Positions 20,447 to 31,213 of a stretch of DNA of 64,000 bases are shown here, piece after piece. Origin of the DNA: Dysgonamonadaceae bacterium (GTDB lineage Bacteria; Bacteroidota; Bacteroidia; Bacteroidales; Azobacteroidaceae); contig JAITQA010000047.1 of assembly GCA_031289145.1 (NCBI GenBank), positions 1 to 64,000 on the forward strand, read 5' to 3'. Position numbers and translations under genes: made by a program. The notes under the pieces are model-generated. The model was not told where the DNA came from and made no database searches. It was given only the letters and a program-made list of their open reading frames with translations. The stretch's first letter is position 1; each line of letters starts with the position of its first letter.

Positions 20447-23425
20447 TTATTTTTTTATTGCTTCGTAAATAACATCCTGAATCCGGGTGCGGATATTCAA
20501 TTCCATTAAATTTTTATGCGTCCGAGACGGATAAACCCGATTGGATAAAAATATATAAATCAGTCCATTATCCGGGTCTACCCAAAAGCAGGTGCCGGTA
20601 TAGCCTGTATGTCCGTAAGTCGAGGCTGGCGCCGAAGCGCTTGTCGGACTTGAAGCGGGTCGTACCGTGTCCGGTTTATCGAATCCTAATCCACGCCTGC
20701 TTATCGTACTTTTGGTTTCCGTAAAAGTTTTAACAGTTGCTTTACTCAAGTACCGTTCACCTCCGTATTCGCCTGAATACAGCAGCATTTGTACTATTTT
20801 TGCCATATCGTTGGCATTGGAAAACAAACCGGCATTTCCCGAAACCCCGCCCATTACAGCTGCCGCTTCATCATGCGGATAGCCGATAAGAATTTGGGTT
20901 CTCCAAAATTCATCATTTTCAGTCGGAGCGATATTTAACTTGTTTATTTTTTTCAATGGAAGGAAACCGATATAATTAGCGCCTAATCCGGCAAAAAAAT
21001 GTTGCGCTAAATAGTTGTCAAATTTCTGCCCTGAAACGTGCTCGGTTACTTCTTTCAACAACATAAAATTTAAATCACTGTACAAATAAGCCTTCTTTTT
21101 GCTTAGCTTAGCATCGGCTATCTCTTTCAAAACATCTTTATGGAAATTATCGCTGATATAAAAACTATCTGCAACTTGCTTCCTTATACCGGGTTTGGAC
21201 GTTTGAGAAACTTTATCGGAATAAAAATCAAAATCGGTGCGCATATATACATCCGTATCATATTGTATGCGAAAAGTAAAATCCCGGTGGGACGAAAAAA
21301 GTTTTCCCGTATAACTGTTCGTATCTATCAACAGTTGGTAGAACGGAATAAAAGCAGGTAATCCGGATTCATGAAACAAGGCATTCTGAATCGTGATATG
21401 ACTTTTATCCGTGCCTTTTAACTCGGGAACAAACAGGCTTATCGGATTGGATAATGAGATTTTCTTTGTATCGTATAATTTCATAATGGCCGGAACTGTA
21501 GCAATGGCTTTGGTAACAGAGGCCAAATCGTAAACATCGGTATTTCGAACGGCATGTGTGCCGGCATAATCAAAATGTCCGAACGATTTGTGGTAAACCA
21601 CTATGCCGTCTTTGGCGACCAAGACTTGGCATCCGGGGAAAGCTTTATTTTTAATTCCTTCATATACAATAGGCTCTATTTTCTTTAATACCTCCGAAGA
21701 CATCTTTGCTTCCAAAGGTTCCTGATAAGATAATCTGACTTTTTCGGTTGCCAATCCATCGCCGTATTGAAACAAATCCGAAATCGTGACCGGTAATTTT
21801 CCCTTTGCCGGTACGCCTCCCATAAGTACTTCCGCAGTTGCTTTTTGTGCATAATCCGTATTTTCGTATGCCAAAACCACTGATTGGGATGAAGCAATAC
21901 TGCGTGTATATTTTCCAATACGGTATGGCGAAGTGAAAAAACAAAGATGCACTTCTTTTTCTTTTGTTAATGTCTGAAGCGCTTCGAAATCATCGATTTT
22001 TTCGGAATGAATACCACAGATAATCCTGTTGTAATTGCGTAATTGAGCGGGCAAAACGATGGGATTATTCTTGCAATCAGCCTCAGATAAAGTGAAAACA
22101 GCGAAATCTCCATACAGGGCCATTCGTTTTTGAAATTCCAATCCGGTATCCGCCCCAATTGACAGGATAGCTATTCTATTTTTATTCAGTTGTTTAATTG
22201 GAATTACCTTTTCTTTGTTTTTGAGTAAAGTGATGGCTTCATCGTTCAATTTCCGAACCAGCCATGCTGCATAATCCGAATTGATTTTGCGAGAGAGGTT
22301 TTTGGTTTCGACCGGTTTATAATTGTTCAGTCCGACAATATATTTATACTGAAGTACTTTTAAACATTTTTCTTCAATAAGGGATAGCGGCAAAAGGCCT
22401 GACTCTATTGCTTTTTTTACAGAGAGAAACTCATCTGCCAATTTGTTGGGATTCAATAGAATGTCATTACCGGCCAATAATGCTTGTACACAAATTGTAT
22501 TTTTTCCGCTCGTAGCGCCTTTCATAGCCAGGGCATCGGTAAATGCCAGGCCGTCGAATCCTAAATCGTTTTTTAACAGATTATTGACAATACTCGGAGA
22601 CAAAGAAGAGGCTAATCCGGAAGTCTTGTCTAAAGCAGGGATAGATAAATGAGCGGTCATTATACCGGCAAAACCTTCTCGGATAAATTGAATAAAAGGA
22701 TAGAGTTCGATTTTATTCAACCGGGTTTTGGAATGGTTGATTTTTGGTAACGTTTTGTGAGAATCTTCGGAAGTGTCGCCATGACCCGGAAAATGTTTTG
22801 CGACGGCAATAATTTTTTTGCTTTCCAAGCCTTTCGCGTAAGCCACTCCTTTTTCGGCAACCGATTGTTGTATTTCTCCGAAAGCACGTGTCCCGATAAC
22901 CGGATTATTGGGATTTATATTAACATCAATTACAGGTGCAAAATTAATATGGACGCCCAATTCCAGCAGTTCACGGCCCACTTCTTCTCCATAGAGACGG
23001 ATAAGTTCATTGTTGGAAACAGCGCCTAACATCATATTTTTCGGGAAACGGGGTGTATCCTCCAAGCGCATGGATAAGCCCCACTCTCCGTCGAATGAAA
23101 TCAACAACGGTATCCGGCTGGTATTTTGGTACAGGTTAATACTTTCGGCTTGGTCTTGTAGCGTTCCTTTGGAAAAAAGAATGCCTCCGATTTTTAGTTC
23201 CCGGATATTTTTTAAAACGGCAGGTCGCGCCGAGGCTTCAGGCGCAGCAGTTAGCATAAACAATTGACCGATTCTTTCGTCTAAGCTCATCGAATCGAAG
23301 ATAGAATCAGCCCACTGTTTCATTTTCAGTTGGTCGACTTGCCGGTACAGGTTTGGTTTATTCTGAGCCGGTACAAAGGAGTAAACAAGCAACAACAATC
23401 CCAATACCAGTAACCAAATTTTCAT
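20447..23425 (-). CDS. Bifunctional GH3 beta-N-acetylglucosaminidase (NagZ-like) fused to class C beta-lactamase/serine hydrolase domain
   Basis: GH3 motif AKHFPGHGDTSEDSHKTLPKI; SxxK in DLASVTKAIAT, YSDLN, YGHTGYTGT. Confidence 0.9.
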   Translation of the reverse strand: MKIWLLVLGLLLLVYSFVPAQNKPNLYRQVDQLKMKQWADSIFDSMSLDERIGQLFMLTAAPEASARPAVLKNIRELKIGGILFSKGTLQDQAESINLYQNTSRIPLLISFDGEWGLSMRLEDTPRFPKNMMLGAVSNNELIRLYGEEVGRELLELGVHINFAPVIDVNINPNNPVIGTRAFGEIQQSVAEKGVAYAKGLESKKIIAVAKHFPGHGDTSEDSHKTLPKINHSKTRLNKIELYPFIQFIREGFAGIMTAHLSIPALDKTSGLASSLSPSIVNNLLKNDLGFDGLAFTDALAMKGATSGKNTICVQALLAGNDILLNPNKLADEFLSVKKAIESGLLPLSLIEEKCLKVLQYKYIVGLNNYKPVETKNLSRKINSDYAAWLVRKLNDEAITLLKNKEKVIPIKQLNKNRIAILSIGADTGLEFQKRMALYGDFAVFTLSEADCKNNPIVLPAQLRNYNRIICGIHSEKIDDFEALQTLTKEKEVHLCFFTSPYRIGKYTRSIASSQSVVLAYENTDYAQKATAEVLMGGVPAKGKLPVTISDLFQYGDGLATEKVRLSYQEPLEAKMSSEVLKKIEPIVYEGIKNKAFPGCQVLVAKDGIVVYHKSFGHFDYAGTHAVRNTDVYDLASVTKAIATVPAIMKLYDTKKISLSNPISLFVPELKGTDKSHITIQNALFHESGLPAFIPFYQLLIDTNSYTGKLFSSHRDFTFRIQYDTDVYMRTDFDFYSDKVSQTSKPGIRKQVADSFYISDNFHKDVLKEIADAKLSKKKAYLYSDLNFMLLKEVTEHVSGQKFDNYLAQHFFAGLGANYIGFLPLKKINKLNIAPTENDEFWRTQILIGYPHDEAAAVMGGVSGNAGLFSNANDMAKIVQMLLYSGEYGGERYLSKATVKTFTETKSTISRRGLGFDKPDTVRPASSPTSASAPASTYGHTGYTGTCFWVDPDNGLIYIFLSNRVYPSRTHKNLMELNIRTRIQDVIYEAIKK

Positions 23426-24291
23426 TTTACTTCCTCCATGACAATATCCAAACGCCCGGTATAAATCCCGTATGCTCCGGTTTGATTAATAACAACTTCT
23501 TTGCCGTCAAGATTTAAACGCCGGTCGGGTTGCTGAAGGAATGTATGTGAATGTCCGCCGAGAATTATATCAATATTGCGGCTTTGTTTGGCCAAAGTGA
23601 TGTCACCAATCTGGTCTTCCGAAGGGAAATAACCCAAATGTGACAAGCAAATAATCAAATCACATCCTTTTTTCTCTTTCAGAAAGGAGGCTACTCTGTT
23701 TGCCGCTTCAACCGGATCGGAATATTTCACTCCGGCATAATTCTGCTTTGCTACCAAGCCGTCCGGATCCACCGTGAGGCCAATAAGTCCGATAGTTATC
23801 CCATCCTGTTCCAAGATTACATATTCTTTTGTCAAACCTTCTACAGGAGTACCTGAAAAGTCTAAATTTGTACTGATAAAAGGAAACTTCGTCATCCGGA
23901 GCATATCGGACAGAAAAGTCAATCCATTGTCAAATTCATGATTGCCCAGACAAGCGGCGTCTATTTTCATATAATTAGCCACAGCCATTTCCACTTCGCC
24001 TTTGAACATATTGAAATAGGGCGTTCCTTGTACAAAATCACCGCTATGAAACAACAACACATTTTCAGATTCTGCACGAACCTGTTCTATATAAGCATTC
24101 TGACGGACTACACCCCCTTTGTCGGGATTCCGTGAATCGTTGCCGGGAAACGGCTCAATCCGACTATGGGTATCGTTCAGATGCAGTATCACAAGCGATT
24201 TATGCTGCGCTGCAAGTAAAAGAGGAAATGCGAGTAATAGTACTATTAATTTATTCCTCAATCTTAATTCTATTATCTGTTTTAGCATCAA
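23422..24291 (-). CDS. 5'-nucleotidase/2',3'-cyclic phosphodiesterase-type metallophosphatase
   Basis: LHLNDTHSRIEPF, LLFHSGDFVQGTPYFN, LGNHEFDNG, GGHSHTF. Confidence 0.9.
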   Translation of the reverse strand: MMLKQIIELRLRNKLIVLLLAFPLLLAAQHKSLVILHLNDTHSRIEPFPGNDSRNPDKGGVVRQNAYIEQVRAESENVLLFHSGDFVQGTPYFNMFKGEVEMAVANYMKIDAACLGNHEFDNGLTFLSDMLRMTKFPFISTNLDFSGTPVEGLTKEYVILEQDGITIGLIGLTVDPDGLVAKQNYAGVKYSDPVEAANRVASFLKEKKGCDLIICLSHLGYFPSEDQIGDITLAKQSRNIDIILGGHSHTFLQQPDRRLNLDGKEVVINQTGAYGIYTGRLDIVMEEVK

Positions 24292-25012
24292 TTCGTTTAT
24301 TTTCAGTTGTTAATTTCTTTACAAATTCTATCATCGCATCGCGAAGCGTTATATTCAAATCGGTATATTCTACGGCTTGGGTAAGCGCTTCCATCCCACT
24401 GTTTCCTTCCGCCAGAAAATCAATTGTGACTATCCGGTAAATTTTGTTTTCATCCAAAGTTTGTCCACTTATTTTCAGTGATTTAATCTTTCTTTTTTGG
24501 ATGACCAATTCTATCCCTTTCGATAATCCTTCTCCGCCATGAAAAGCGATAAAATCGAAAAATGCTTTTACTGCTTTTCCTTGCAGTTCAAGCAAAACGA
24601 GCCGATTTTCAAAAGGATAGACCTCATACAGATTCCCGACAGTGACGGGTCCTTCATTGAGCGTAGCCCGCAGGCCTCCGTTATTTACTACGGCAAAATC
24701 AATATGCCCCCACGAACCGGATGCATAATCCTGCATCGCATCGGTGGTGAAATTTGTCAGCAAACTTTGCGGAAATCCTTTTGTCAAAGTTTTGTCGGCA
24801 AATCCGATTTCCTGATTCATTTCTACATTTAATTTTGTTTTGTAGGCATCCACTAAAGCAACAATTCCGGGGTCGGCCTTGTTATCCCAATCGCTATTCA
24901 TTTCTATCCGGGCGCCTTCAATACTTTTTACTGCATACTGTTTTTTACTACATGCAGTAAAGAAAGTCGCCAAGACAAAAAGTAGCGGTACAAATAATTT
25001 AACTTTCATCAT
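24251..25012 (-). CDS. Lipoprotein with 5'-nucleotidase C-terminal domain
   Basis: Lipobox FFTAC; NFTTDAMQDYASGSWGHIDFAVVNNGGLRATLNEGPVTVGNLYEVYPFENRLVLLELQG; overlaps the phosphatase gene by 41 bp. Confidence 0.85.
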   Translation of the reverse strand: MMKVKLFVPLLFVLATFFTACSKKQYAVKSIEGARIEMNSDWDNKADPGIVALVDAYKTKLNVEMNQEIGFADKTLTKGFPQSLLTNFTTDAMQDYASGSWGHIDFAVVNNGGLRATLNEGPVTVGNLYEVYPFENRLVLLELQGKAVKAFFDFIAFHGGEGLSKGIELVIQKRKIKSLKISGQTLDENKIYRIVTIDFLAEGNSGMEALTQAVEYTDLNITLRDAMIEFVKKLTTENKRIDAKTDNRIKIEE

Positions 25013-25772
25013 TCATCCAATTTTCTGCTTTTCTTACTTTTTTAAATAAATCGGAAGCAAATACAAAATCATTCAATTTTTTGTTTGTTGATGTCATGAT
25101 TTCGTCTTTGGTTCCCTCCCATGCTTTTTCTCCTTCGTAGATAAACATGATTTTTTCTCCGATATTCATTACGGAGTTCATATCATGCGTATTTATCACG
25201 GTTGTCATATTGTATTCTTTTGTGATACTGTGTATCAAATCATCTATCAGCAAGGCTGTTTTGGGGTCTAAGCCCGAATTTGGCTCATCGCAAAAAAGGT
25301 ACTGGGGATTGAGTGCGATGGCACGGGCGATAGCGACCCTTTTCATCATTCCTCCGCTGATTTCGCCCGGATATAAATGGTCGGCATCGGTCAGATTCAC
25401 ACGTTCTAAACAAAATTTAGCCCGTTTTTCGCGCACTTTCCAACTGTCGCGGGTAAACATGGTTAAAGGAAACATCACGTTTTCGAGGACTGTCATTGAA
25501 TCGAACAGCGCCGAACCTTGAAACAACATTCCCATCTCTCGGCGGAGATTTTTCAGTTCCGTCTTCTTCATGGCCGTCAGGTTCCGTTTGTCGTACAAAA
25601 TCTCACCTGAATTCGGTCTCAATAAGCCAATCAAGGTTTTTATCATGACTGTTTTTCCGGACCCGCTACGTCCGATAATCAGATTTGTTTTCCCTTTATC
25701 GAAAACCGTAGAGATATTTTTCAATACTTCTTTTTTGTCGAATGATTTATCTATATTTTTTACTTCTATCAT
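24999..25772 (-). CDS. MlaF-like ABC transporter ATP-binding protein
   Basis: Walker A GRSGSGKT, EISGGMMKRVAIARAIA, CDEPNSGLDPKTA. Confidence 0.9.
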   Translation of the reverse strand: MIEVKNIDKSFDKKEVLKNISTVFDKGKTNLIIGRSGSGKTVMIKTLIGLLRPNSGEILYDKRNLTAMKKTELKNLRREMGMLFQGSALFDSMTVLENVMFPLTMFTRDSWKVREKRAKFCLERVNLTDADHLYPGEISGGMMKRVAIARAIALNPQYLFCDEPNSGLDPKTALLIDDLIHSITKEYNMTTVINTHDMNSVMNIGEKIMFIYEGEKAWEGTKDEIMTSTNKKLNDFVFASDLFKKVRKAENWMNDES

Positions 25773-26518
25773 TTTGCGAGCATTAATTGGGTTATAACCA
25801 AGTCGAATGTCAAGATGAGTACGCTACTCATCACTACGGAATCCGTACTTGCTTTTCCAACCTCCAAAGCGCCTCCTTTTACATAATAGCCGAAAAAAGA
25901 GGCAATGGAAGAAATTATAAATGCAAAAACCATGGATTTTACAATGGAATAGCCGATATAAGATGATTCAAACCAATACCGAATGCCGTATTCATACTTT
26001 GTGACGGTTATCATATCCGTCGCAAATGCAATGAAATACCCACCCATGATTCCAAAAAACATACTGAATATAACCAGTACCGGGATGAAAGCCATAAAGG
26101 CTACTATTTTCGGGAAAATCAAATAATTAGCCGAGTTTACACCCATAATCTCCAGGGCGTCGATTTGCTCCGTTACCCGCATGGTTCCCAATTCGGAAGC
26201 AATATTTGAACCCACTTTCCCGGCCAGAATTAAACACATGATGGTTGAAGAAAATTCCAATAAAATTACTTCCCGTGTGATATATCCTACGGTGGAGTCC
26301 GGAATCAGAGGCGATTGGATATTTAATGCAACCTGAATGGTTAACACCGCACCGATAAAGGTGGAGATGAATATCACAATCCACAACGAATCTACCCCCA
26401 ATTTGTATGCTTCTTTCAGGGTTTGCCTGAAAAACACACTCCATCTTTCCGGGACAGTCAGTGTCCGGAGTATTAAAATCACATACCTTCCGAATTTTTC
26501 AAGCGCCTTTATTAACAT
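25769..26518 (-). CDS. MlaE family ABC transporter permease
   Basis: VGSNIASELGTMRVTEQIDALEIMGVNSANYLIFP is the MlaE signature. Confidence 0.92.
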   Translation of the reverse strand: MLIKALEKFGRYVILILRTLTVPERWSVFFRQTLKEAYKLGVDSLWIVIFISTFIGAVLTIQVALNIQSPLIPDSTVGYITREVILLEFSSTIMCLILAGKVGSNIASELGTMRVTEQIDALEIMGVNSANYLIFPKIVAFMAFIPVLVIFSMFFGIMGGYFIAFATDMITVTKYEYGIRYWFESSYIGYSIVKSMVFAFIISSIASFFGYYVKGGALEVGKASTDSVVMSSVLILTFDLVITQLMLAK

Positions 26519-26550
26519 ACAAAATCCTATTGATTTATATTTTTAATCTG

Positions 26551-26578
26551 CAAATGTAATGATTTTTTACTACTTTTG
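26551..26578. promoter_or_regulatory. Divergent promoter pair between mlaE and lptB
   Basis: Minus-strand TACATTTG (caaatgta 26551-26558) and plus-strand TACTTTTG (26571-26578). Confidence 0.45.
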
Positions 26579-26599
26579 CCACAAAATACAGTTAAGTCT

Positions 26600-27343
26600 A
26601 TGGAACAAATGATTCTTCGTACGGAAGATTTGGTAAAAAGATATAGAAACCGGACTGTGGTCAACCATGTTTCGATTAATGTAAAGCAAGGAGAAATTGT
26701 TGGTTTATTAGGTCCGAATGGCGCCGGAAAAACCACCACTTTCTATATGGCGGTAGGTTTGGTAACGCCGAACATGGGTAAAATTTTTCTGGGAGAGATG
26801 GATATTACTAAATTCCCGGTTTATAAACGCGCCCGAAACGGAATCGGCTATCTGGCGCAAGAAGCATCCGTTTTCCGTAAATTGTCGGTAGAAGATAATA
26901 TCAGAGCTGTCTTAGAAATGACAGACCAGCCTGTCAGCTATCAAAAAGAAAAATTAGAAAGCCTGATTGCCGAGTTCGGGCTGCATAAAGTTCGCAAAAA
27001 CTTAGGAGACCAACTGTCCGGAGGCGAACGCCGTCGAGTAGAGATAGCGCGATGCTTGGCTATCAACCCGAAATTTATCATGCTTGATGAACCTTTTGCC
27101 GGTATCGACCCGATTGCCGTGCAGGATATTCAACAGATTGTCGGGGAATTAAAACACAAAAACATCGGCATCCTGATTACCGACCACAATGTACACGAGA
27201 CCCTGAGTATTACCGACCGTGCTTACCTTTTATTCGAAGGGAAAGTATTGTTTCAGGGAGTTGCTGAAGAATTGGCCGAAAACCCGATTGTCCGGGAAAA
27301 ATATTTGGGATGGGATTTCGAACTGAGAAAGAAAGTTTTGTAG
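26600..27343 (+). CDS. lptB: LPS export ABC transporter ATP-binding protein
   Basis: [49 protein letters not shown]; start trimmed to [11 protein letters not shown]. Confidence 0.95.
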   Translation: MEQMILRTEDLVKRYRNRTVVNHVSINVKQGEIVGLLGPNGAGKTTTFYMAVGLVTPNMGKIFLGEMDITKFPVYKRARNGIGYLAQEASVFRKLSVEDNIRAVLEMTDQPVSYQKEKLESLIAEFGLHKVRKNLGDQLSGGERRRVEIARCLAINPKFIMLDEPFAGIDPIAVQDIQQIVGELKHKNIGILITDHNVHETLSITDRAYLLFEGKVLFQGVAEELAENPIVREKYLGWDFELRKKVL

Positions 27344-27497
27344 AGCAGGATAGTTACAATGTGGACGGTATTATGCGACTAAATAAATTTTGGAAGATGA
27401 AATTTCTTATTGATACAAAAGCTTCAGGAAACCCACACATAACACATTATGAACATTCCAATAGAAGAACAAAACAATCTAATGATTTATCAATCAA

Positions 27498-28166
27498 ATG
27501 AAAATAAAGAAAATACTTAAGATTTCACTTTTAGTGATTATACTTTTAGTGGTATTTCGTTTTATATATATCCTATTTTGCTTAACTAAAATTAATCTTT
27601 GGCAAAATAAAATCGGCGAAATCTTACCCGATACATTTAAGATTGAATTACCGGTGATAAGGAACCAAAGAAATTATTTTTGCATTAGATGCACTGTGAA
27701 TGACAAATATGAAGCAGATTTTATAATTGATACCAAAGCAAGCCCTCTGGCAAAAATGGAAACTGTTAATGATTTTAATGCGAATTATTTGGGTAATTTT
27801 CCTGTTTCAAGTTCAAACTTTTACGGTCAAAAAGAAAAATTACCTTTATATTTTTTTTATAGCTTTAGAATACAATCTCTTTCATTTAAAAAACCGTTGT
27901 TTAAAGGTATTTCAAAATCAAATGCAATGTATGATTTAATGGATAACGACGTCGTCGGAAAAGATATCATAGAACAATTATTTTGGAAATTTTCTTTAGA
28001 CAAAGGAAAAATTATGCTGTTTTCAAATAAAGACTCTTTGTTTCTTTGCAAAGAAACAGAAAATTATGTAAAAATCGAACGGGAAGAACAAATTATGAAT
28101 AGTAGAATCACAATAAATTGTTTGCCGGTTTTGCCTGAAAGGCAATATCTTCATAACCGCAGGTAA
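27498..28166 (+). CDS. Retropepsin-like protein with degenerate catalytic motif, C-terminus inside a repeat
   Basis: N-terminal TM; ADFIIDTKAS (cf. DTGAS) and DVVGKDIIEQLFWKFSLDKGKIMLFS; last codons read into the palindromic repeat. Confidence 0.5.
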   Translation: MKIKKILKISLLVIILLVVFRFIYILFCLTKINLWQNKIGEILPDTFKIELPVIRNQRNYFCIRCTVNDKYEADFIIDTKASPLAKMETVNDFNANYLGNFPVSSSNFYGQKEKLPLYFFYSFRIQSLSFKKPLFKGISKSNAMYDLMDNDVVGKDIIEQLFWKFSLDKGKIMLFSNKDSLFLCKETENYVKIEREEQIMNSRITINCLPVLPERQYLHNRR

Positions 28167-28336
28167 GGCGTTAGCCGCAACCTGCGGGAGTAAAGTAAAC
28201 GCCACACAACAACCACTGCCTGAAAGGCAGGACTTGTGCGAAAATTCCTGCCTTTCAGGCAGTGGGTTGTATTTTCACTTCTTCTGCAGGCTACGCTATC
28301 GCTTGCCTGCGGTTATGAAAATTTCGCCTTTCAGGC
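28133..28336. repeat. ~204-bp imperfect palindrome built from gcctgaaaggc / cataaccgcagg modules
   Basis: Outer arms gcctgaaaggc...ttcataaccgcagg / cctgcggttatgaa...gcctttcaggc; inner perfect 20-bp arms at 28213-28232 and 28246-28265. Confidence 0.85.
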
Positions 28337-28497
28337 GGATAGCACCTCAAAAAAAGTATTAGCCGTTGATTTAAGGGTTTGCAAATTACATAAAACCCGC
28401 ATGCAAAAGTTGCGTCAAAGAGGATGAAAAAGGCTTATTTTTGTTTCAAAGTGACGGTGTAAATATTTTTTCCTTGTTTTTCCGATATAAAACAACC

Positions 28498-31113
28498 TTA
28501 TTCAATTTTCCCAATAATCTCATTCAAAGCGATAGCCAAACCTTCCGTATCTTTGCCGCCTGCTGTAGCAAAATGAGCCTGTCCGCCGCCACCGCCTTTG
28601 ATGTGCTTGGCTGCCTCCCGGATAATTTGAGAAGCATCCAGTCCCGAATTTACCAAATCATCACTCAGCATCAGCGTCAACGAAGGTTTGCCATCCAACT
28701 CGGTGGCGCCTGCAAAAAAGAAATTTTCAGGAAATTCGCCCCTCAACTGAAACGCAATGTCTTTGACAAGTTCGGCAGGAAAAGGCCCTTTGATTACATA
28801 CAGATTGACGCCATTCACCAACTGCCGGTTGTCTATCATCTGCCTTTTCACTTGCTGTACCCTTTCTTTCATAAATTCTTCAACTTGTTTTTTCAAACCG
28901 GTATTTTCTTCGAAGAATTTTTTGATAGCCTGTTTCAGGTCGGGTGCATTACTGAAAAAACTGCGGACATCTTTGAGTAAATCCTGCTGTGCGTAGAAAT
29001 ATTTTTCGCAAGCTTCGGCGGAAATAGCTTCGATACGACGGATACCGGCAGCAATCGAACTTTCACCAATAATCCGAAAAGCGCCTATCATACCGGTAGA
29101 TGCAATATGTGTCCCTCCGCAAAGCTCAACCGAAGAACCGAATTTAACCACCCGCACATCGTCGCCATATTTTTCACCAAACAAAGCCATAGCGCCCATT
29201 TTTTTAGCCTCGGCAATCGGGAGATGACGCGCTTCGTCCAACGTAATATTTTCCCTGATTTTCGCGTTGACCCGCTTTTCCACTTCCCTGATTTCTTCAT
29301 CGGTCAGTTTCTGGAAATGAGAGAAGTCGAAACGCAGGATATCCGGCGAAACAAACGAACCTTTTTGTTCTACATGCTTGCCTAAGATTTCCCGTAATAC
29401 CTCGTGCAACAAGTGGGTTGCCGTATGGTTACATTCTGTCGCCCGTCTTTTTTCAATATTGACGTCGAGCAAAAATTCATCGTCCGGATTTTCCGGCAAA
29501 CGTTTACTCAAGTGTACAGCCAAATTATTTTCCCGCTTGGTATCAAATATTTCAAGCGTTTTCCCGTCCGAATCGGTCAAGCGGCCGCAATCGCCCACCT
29601 GGCCGCCCATTTCGGCATAGAAAGGCGTCTTGTCGAAAACAAGCTGGAAATATTCTGCATTCTTTTGTTTTACTTTTCGGTAACGAAGTATTTTTGCATG
29701 AACCGAAGTGTCGTCGTAACCGACAAATACCGATTCTCCTTCCCGCAAGGAAATCCAATCGCCCGTTTCAATAGCGGCCGCATTTCTGGCGCGTTCTTTC
29801 TGTTTTTGCATCTCCGTATCAAAGCCTTCCTTGTCGATATCCATTTCATGCTCCCGCAAAATCAGTTCGGTCAAGTCGAGCGGAAAACCATAAGTATCGT
29901 ATAAAACAAAGGCATCTACACCTTTGATACGGGTTTTATGACTTGCACGGGCGTCAAATATCATCTTATCAAGCAATTTGATGCCGTTTTCCAGTGTTCT
30001 CAGGAAAGATTCTTCTTCCTCCCTGACCACTTTTTCTATCAGGTTTTGTTGAGATGCCAATTCGGGGTAAGCATCTCCCATTGTCTCTACCAGCACCGGA
30101 ATCAGTTTGTACATGAATGCTTGCTTTTGTCCGAGGAACGTGTAGCCGTAACGGACAGCGCGACGCAGAATCCGTCGGATTACATAGCCTGCTTTGGCAT
30201 TGGAAGGCAATTGTCCGTCGGTAATTGAAAAGGCGATGGTACGGACATGGTCGGCCACCACACGCATGGCAATATCTTTCCCTTTGTCCGCTCCGTATAC
30301 GCAAGCGGAAATGCGGGCGATTCCCTTGATGACAGGCTGAAAAACATCTGTGTCATAGTTGGATATTTTCCCTTGAACGGCCATACACAAACGCTCAAAA
30401 CCCATACCGGTATCAATCACCTTGTTGGGCAAACCTTCCAGAGAACCATCTGCTTTGCGGTTGAACTGCATAAAAACCAAGTTCCAGATTTCGATGACCT
30501 GCGGATGGTCGTGATTCACCAAAAGCAGTCCATCGACTTTCGCTCTTTCTTCGTCCGGACGGATGTCGATGTGAATTTCCGAACAGGGGCCACAAGGACC
30601 TGTATCACCCATTTCCCAAAAATTATCTTTTTTGCTCCCATTCAGAATCTTGCCTTCAGGAAGATATTGCCCCCAATAAGAAGCAGCCTCATCGTCGCGC
30701 CCAAGATTTTCCGAAGGACTTCCTTCGAAAACGGTGACATACAGACGGTCTTTATCTAATTTCAACACGCCGGTCAGGTATTCCCAAGCATATTCTATGG
30801 CCTCTTTCTTGAAATAATCGCCGAAAGACCAGTTGCCCAGCATCTCGAACATGGTATGATGATACGTGTCGTGTCCCACCTCTTCCAAGTCATTGTGTTT
30901 GCCGCTCACCCGCAAACATTTTTGTGAATCGGCTACACGGGAATATTGAATGGGGACATTGCCCAATATGATGTCTTTAAACTGATTCATTCCCGCATTG
31001 GTAAACATCAAAGTCGGATCATCCTTGATAACCATTGGCGCTGAAAGAACAATTTTATGCTTTCTATTCTCAAAAAAATCTTTGAAAGATTGACGAATTT
31101 CTTTTGCTGTCAT
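28498..31113 (-). CDS. alaS: Alanyl-tRNA synthetase
   Basis: [28 protein letters not shown]...[43 protein letters not shown]. Confidence 0.97.
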   Translation of the reverse strand: MTAKEIRQSFKDFFENRKHKIVLSAPMVIKDDPTLMFTNAGMNQFKDIILGNVPIQYSRVADSQKCLRVSGKHNDLEEVGHDTYHHTMFEMLGNWSFGDYFKKEAIEYAWEYLTGVLKLDKDRLYVTVFEGSPSENLGRDDEAASYWGQYLPEGKILNGSKKDNFWEMGDTGPCGPCSEIHIDIRPDEERAKVDGLLLVNHDHPQVIEIWNLVFMQFNRKADGSLEGLPNKVIDTGMGFERLCMAVQGKISNYDTDVFQPVIKGIARISACVYGADKGKDIAMRVVADHVRTIAFSITDGQLPSNAKAGYVIRRILRRAVRYGYTFLGQKQAFMYKLIPVLVETMGDAYPELASQQNLIEKVVREEEESFLRTLENGIKLLDKMIFDARASHKTRIKGVDAFVLYDTYGFPLDLTELILREHEMDIDKEGFDTEMQKQKERARNAAAIETGDWISLREGESVFVGYDDTSVHAKILRYRKVKQKNAEYFQLVFDKTPFYAEMGGQVGDCGRLTDSDGKTLEIFDTKRENNLAVHLSKRLPENPDDEFLLDVNIEKRRATECNHTATHLLHEVLREILGKHVEQKGSFVSPDILRFDFSHFQKLTDEEIREVEKRVNAKIRENITLDEARHLPIAEAKKMGAMALFGEKYGDDVRVVKFGSSVELCGGTHIASTGMIGAFRIIGESSIAAGIRRIEAISAEACEKYFYAQQDLLKDVRSFFSNAPDLKQAIKKFFEENTGLKKQVEEFMKERVQQVKRQMIDNRQLVNGVNLYVIKGPFPAELVKDIAFQLRGEFPENFFFAGATELDGKPSLTLMLSDDLVNSGLDASQIIREAAKHIKGGGGGQAHFATAGGKDTEGLAIALNEIIGKIE

Positions 31114-31158
31114 GCGAACTAAAACTTTAATATAATCAAATTTAACTTAAACGATTTG

Positions 31159-31186
31159 CAAAAGTACAATAAATAAGTTATTTTTG
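31159..31186. promoter_or_regulatory. Divergent promoter elements between alaS and the M23 peptidase
   Basis: Minus-strand TACTTTTG (caaaagta 31159-31166) and plus-strand TATTTTTG (31179-31186). Confidence 0.45.
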
Positions 31187-31213
31187 TCCTGATTTTAATA
31201 ATTTTTATTTGAT

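Noticed and set aside
28236-28427. 63-aa plus-strand ORF inside the palindrome
   Set aside because: Mostly encoded by the inverted repeat; no independent support
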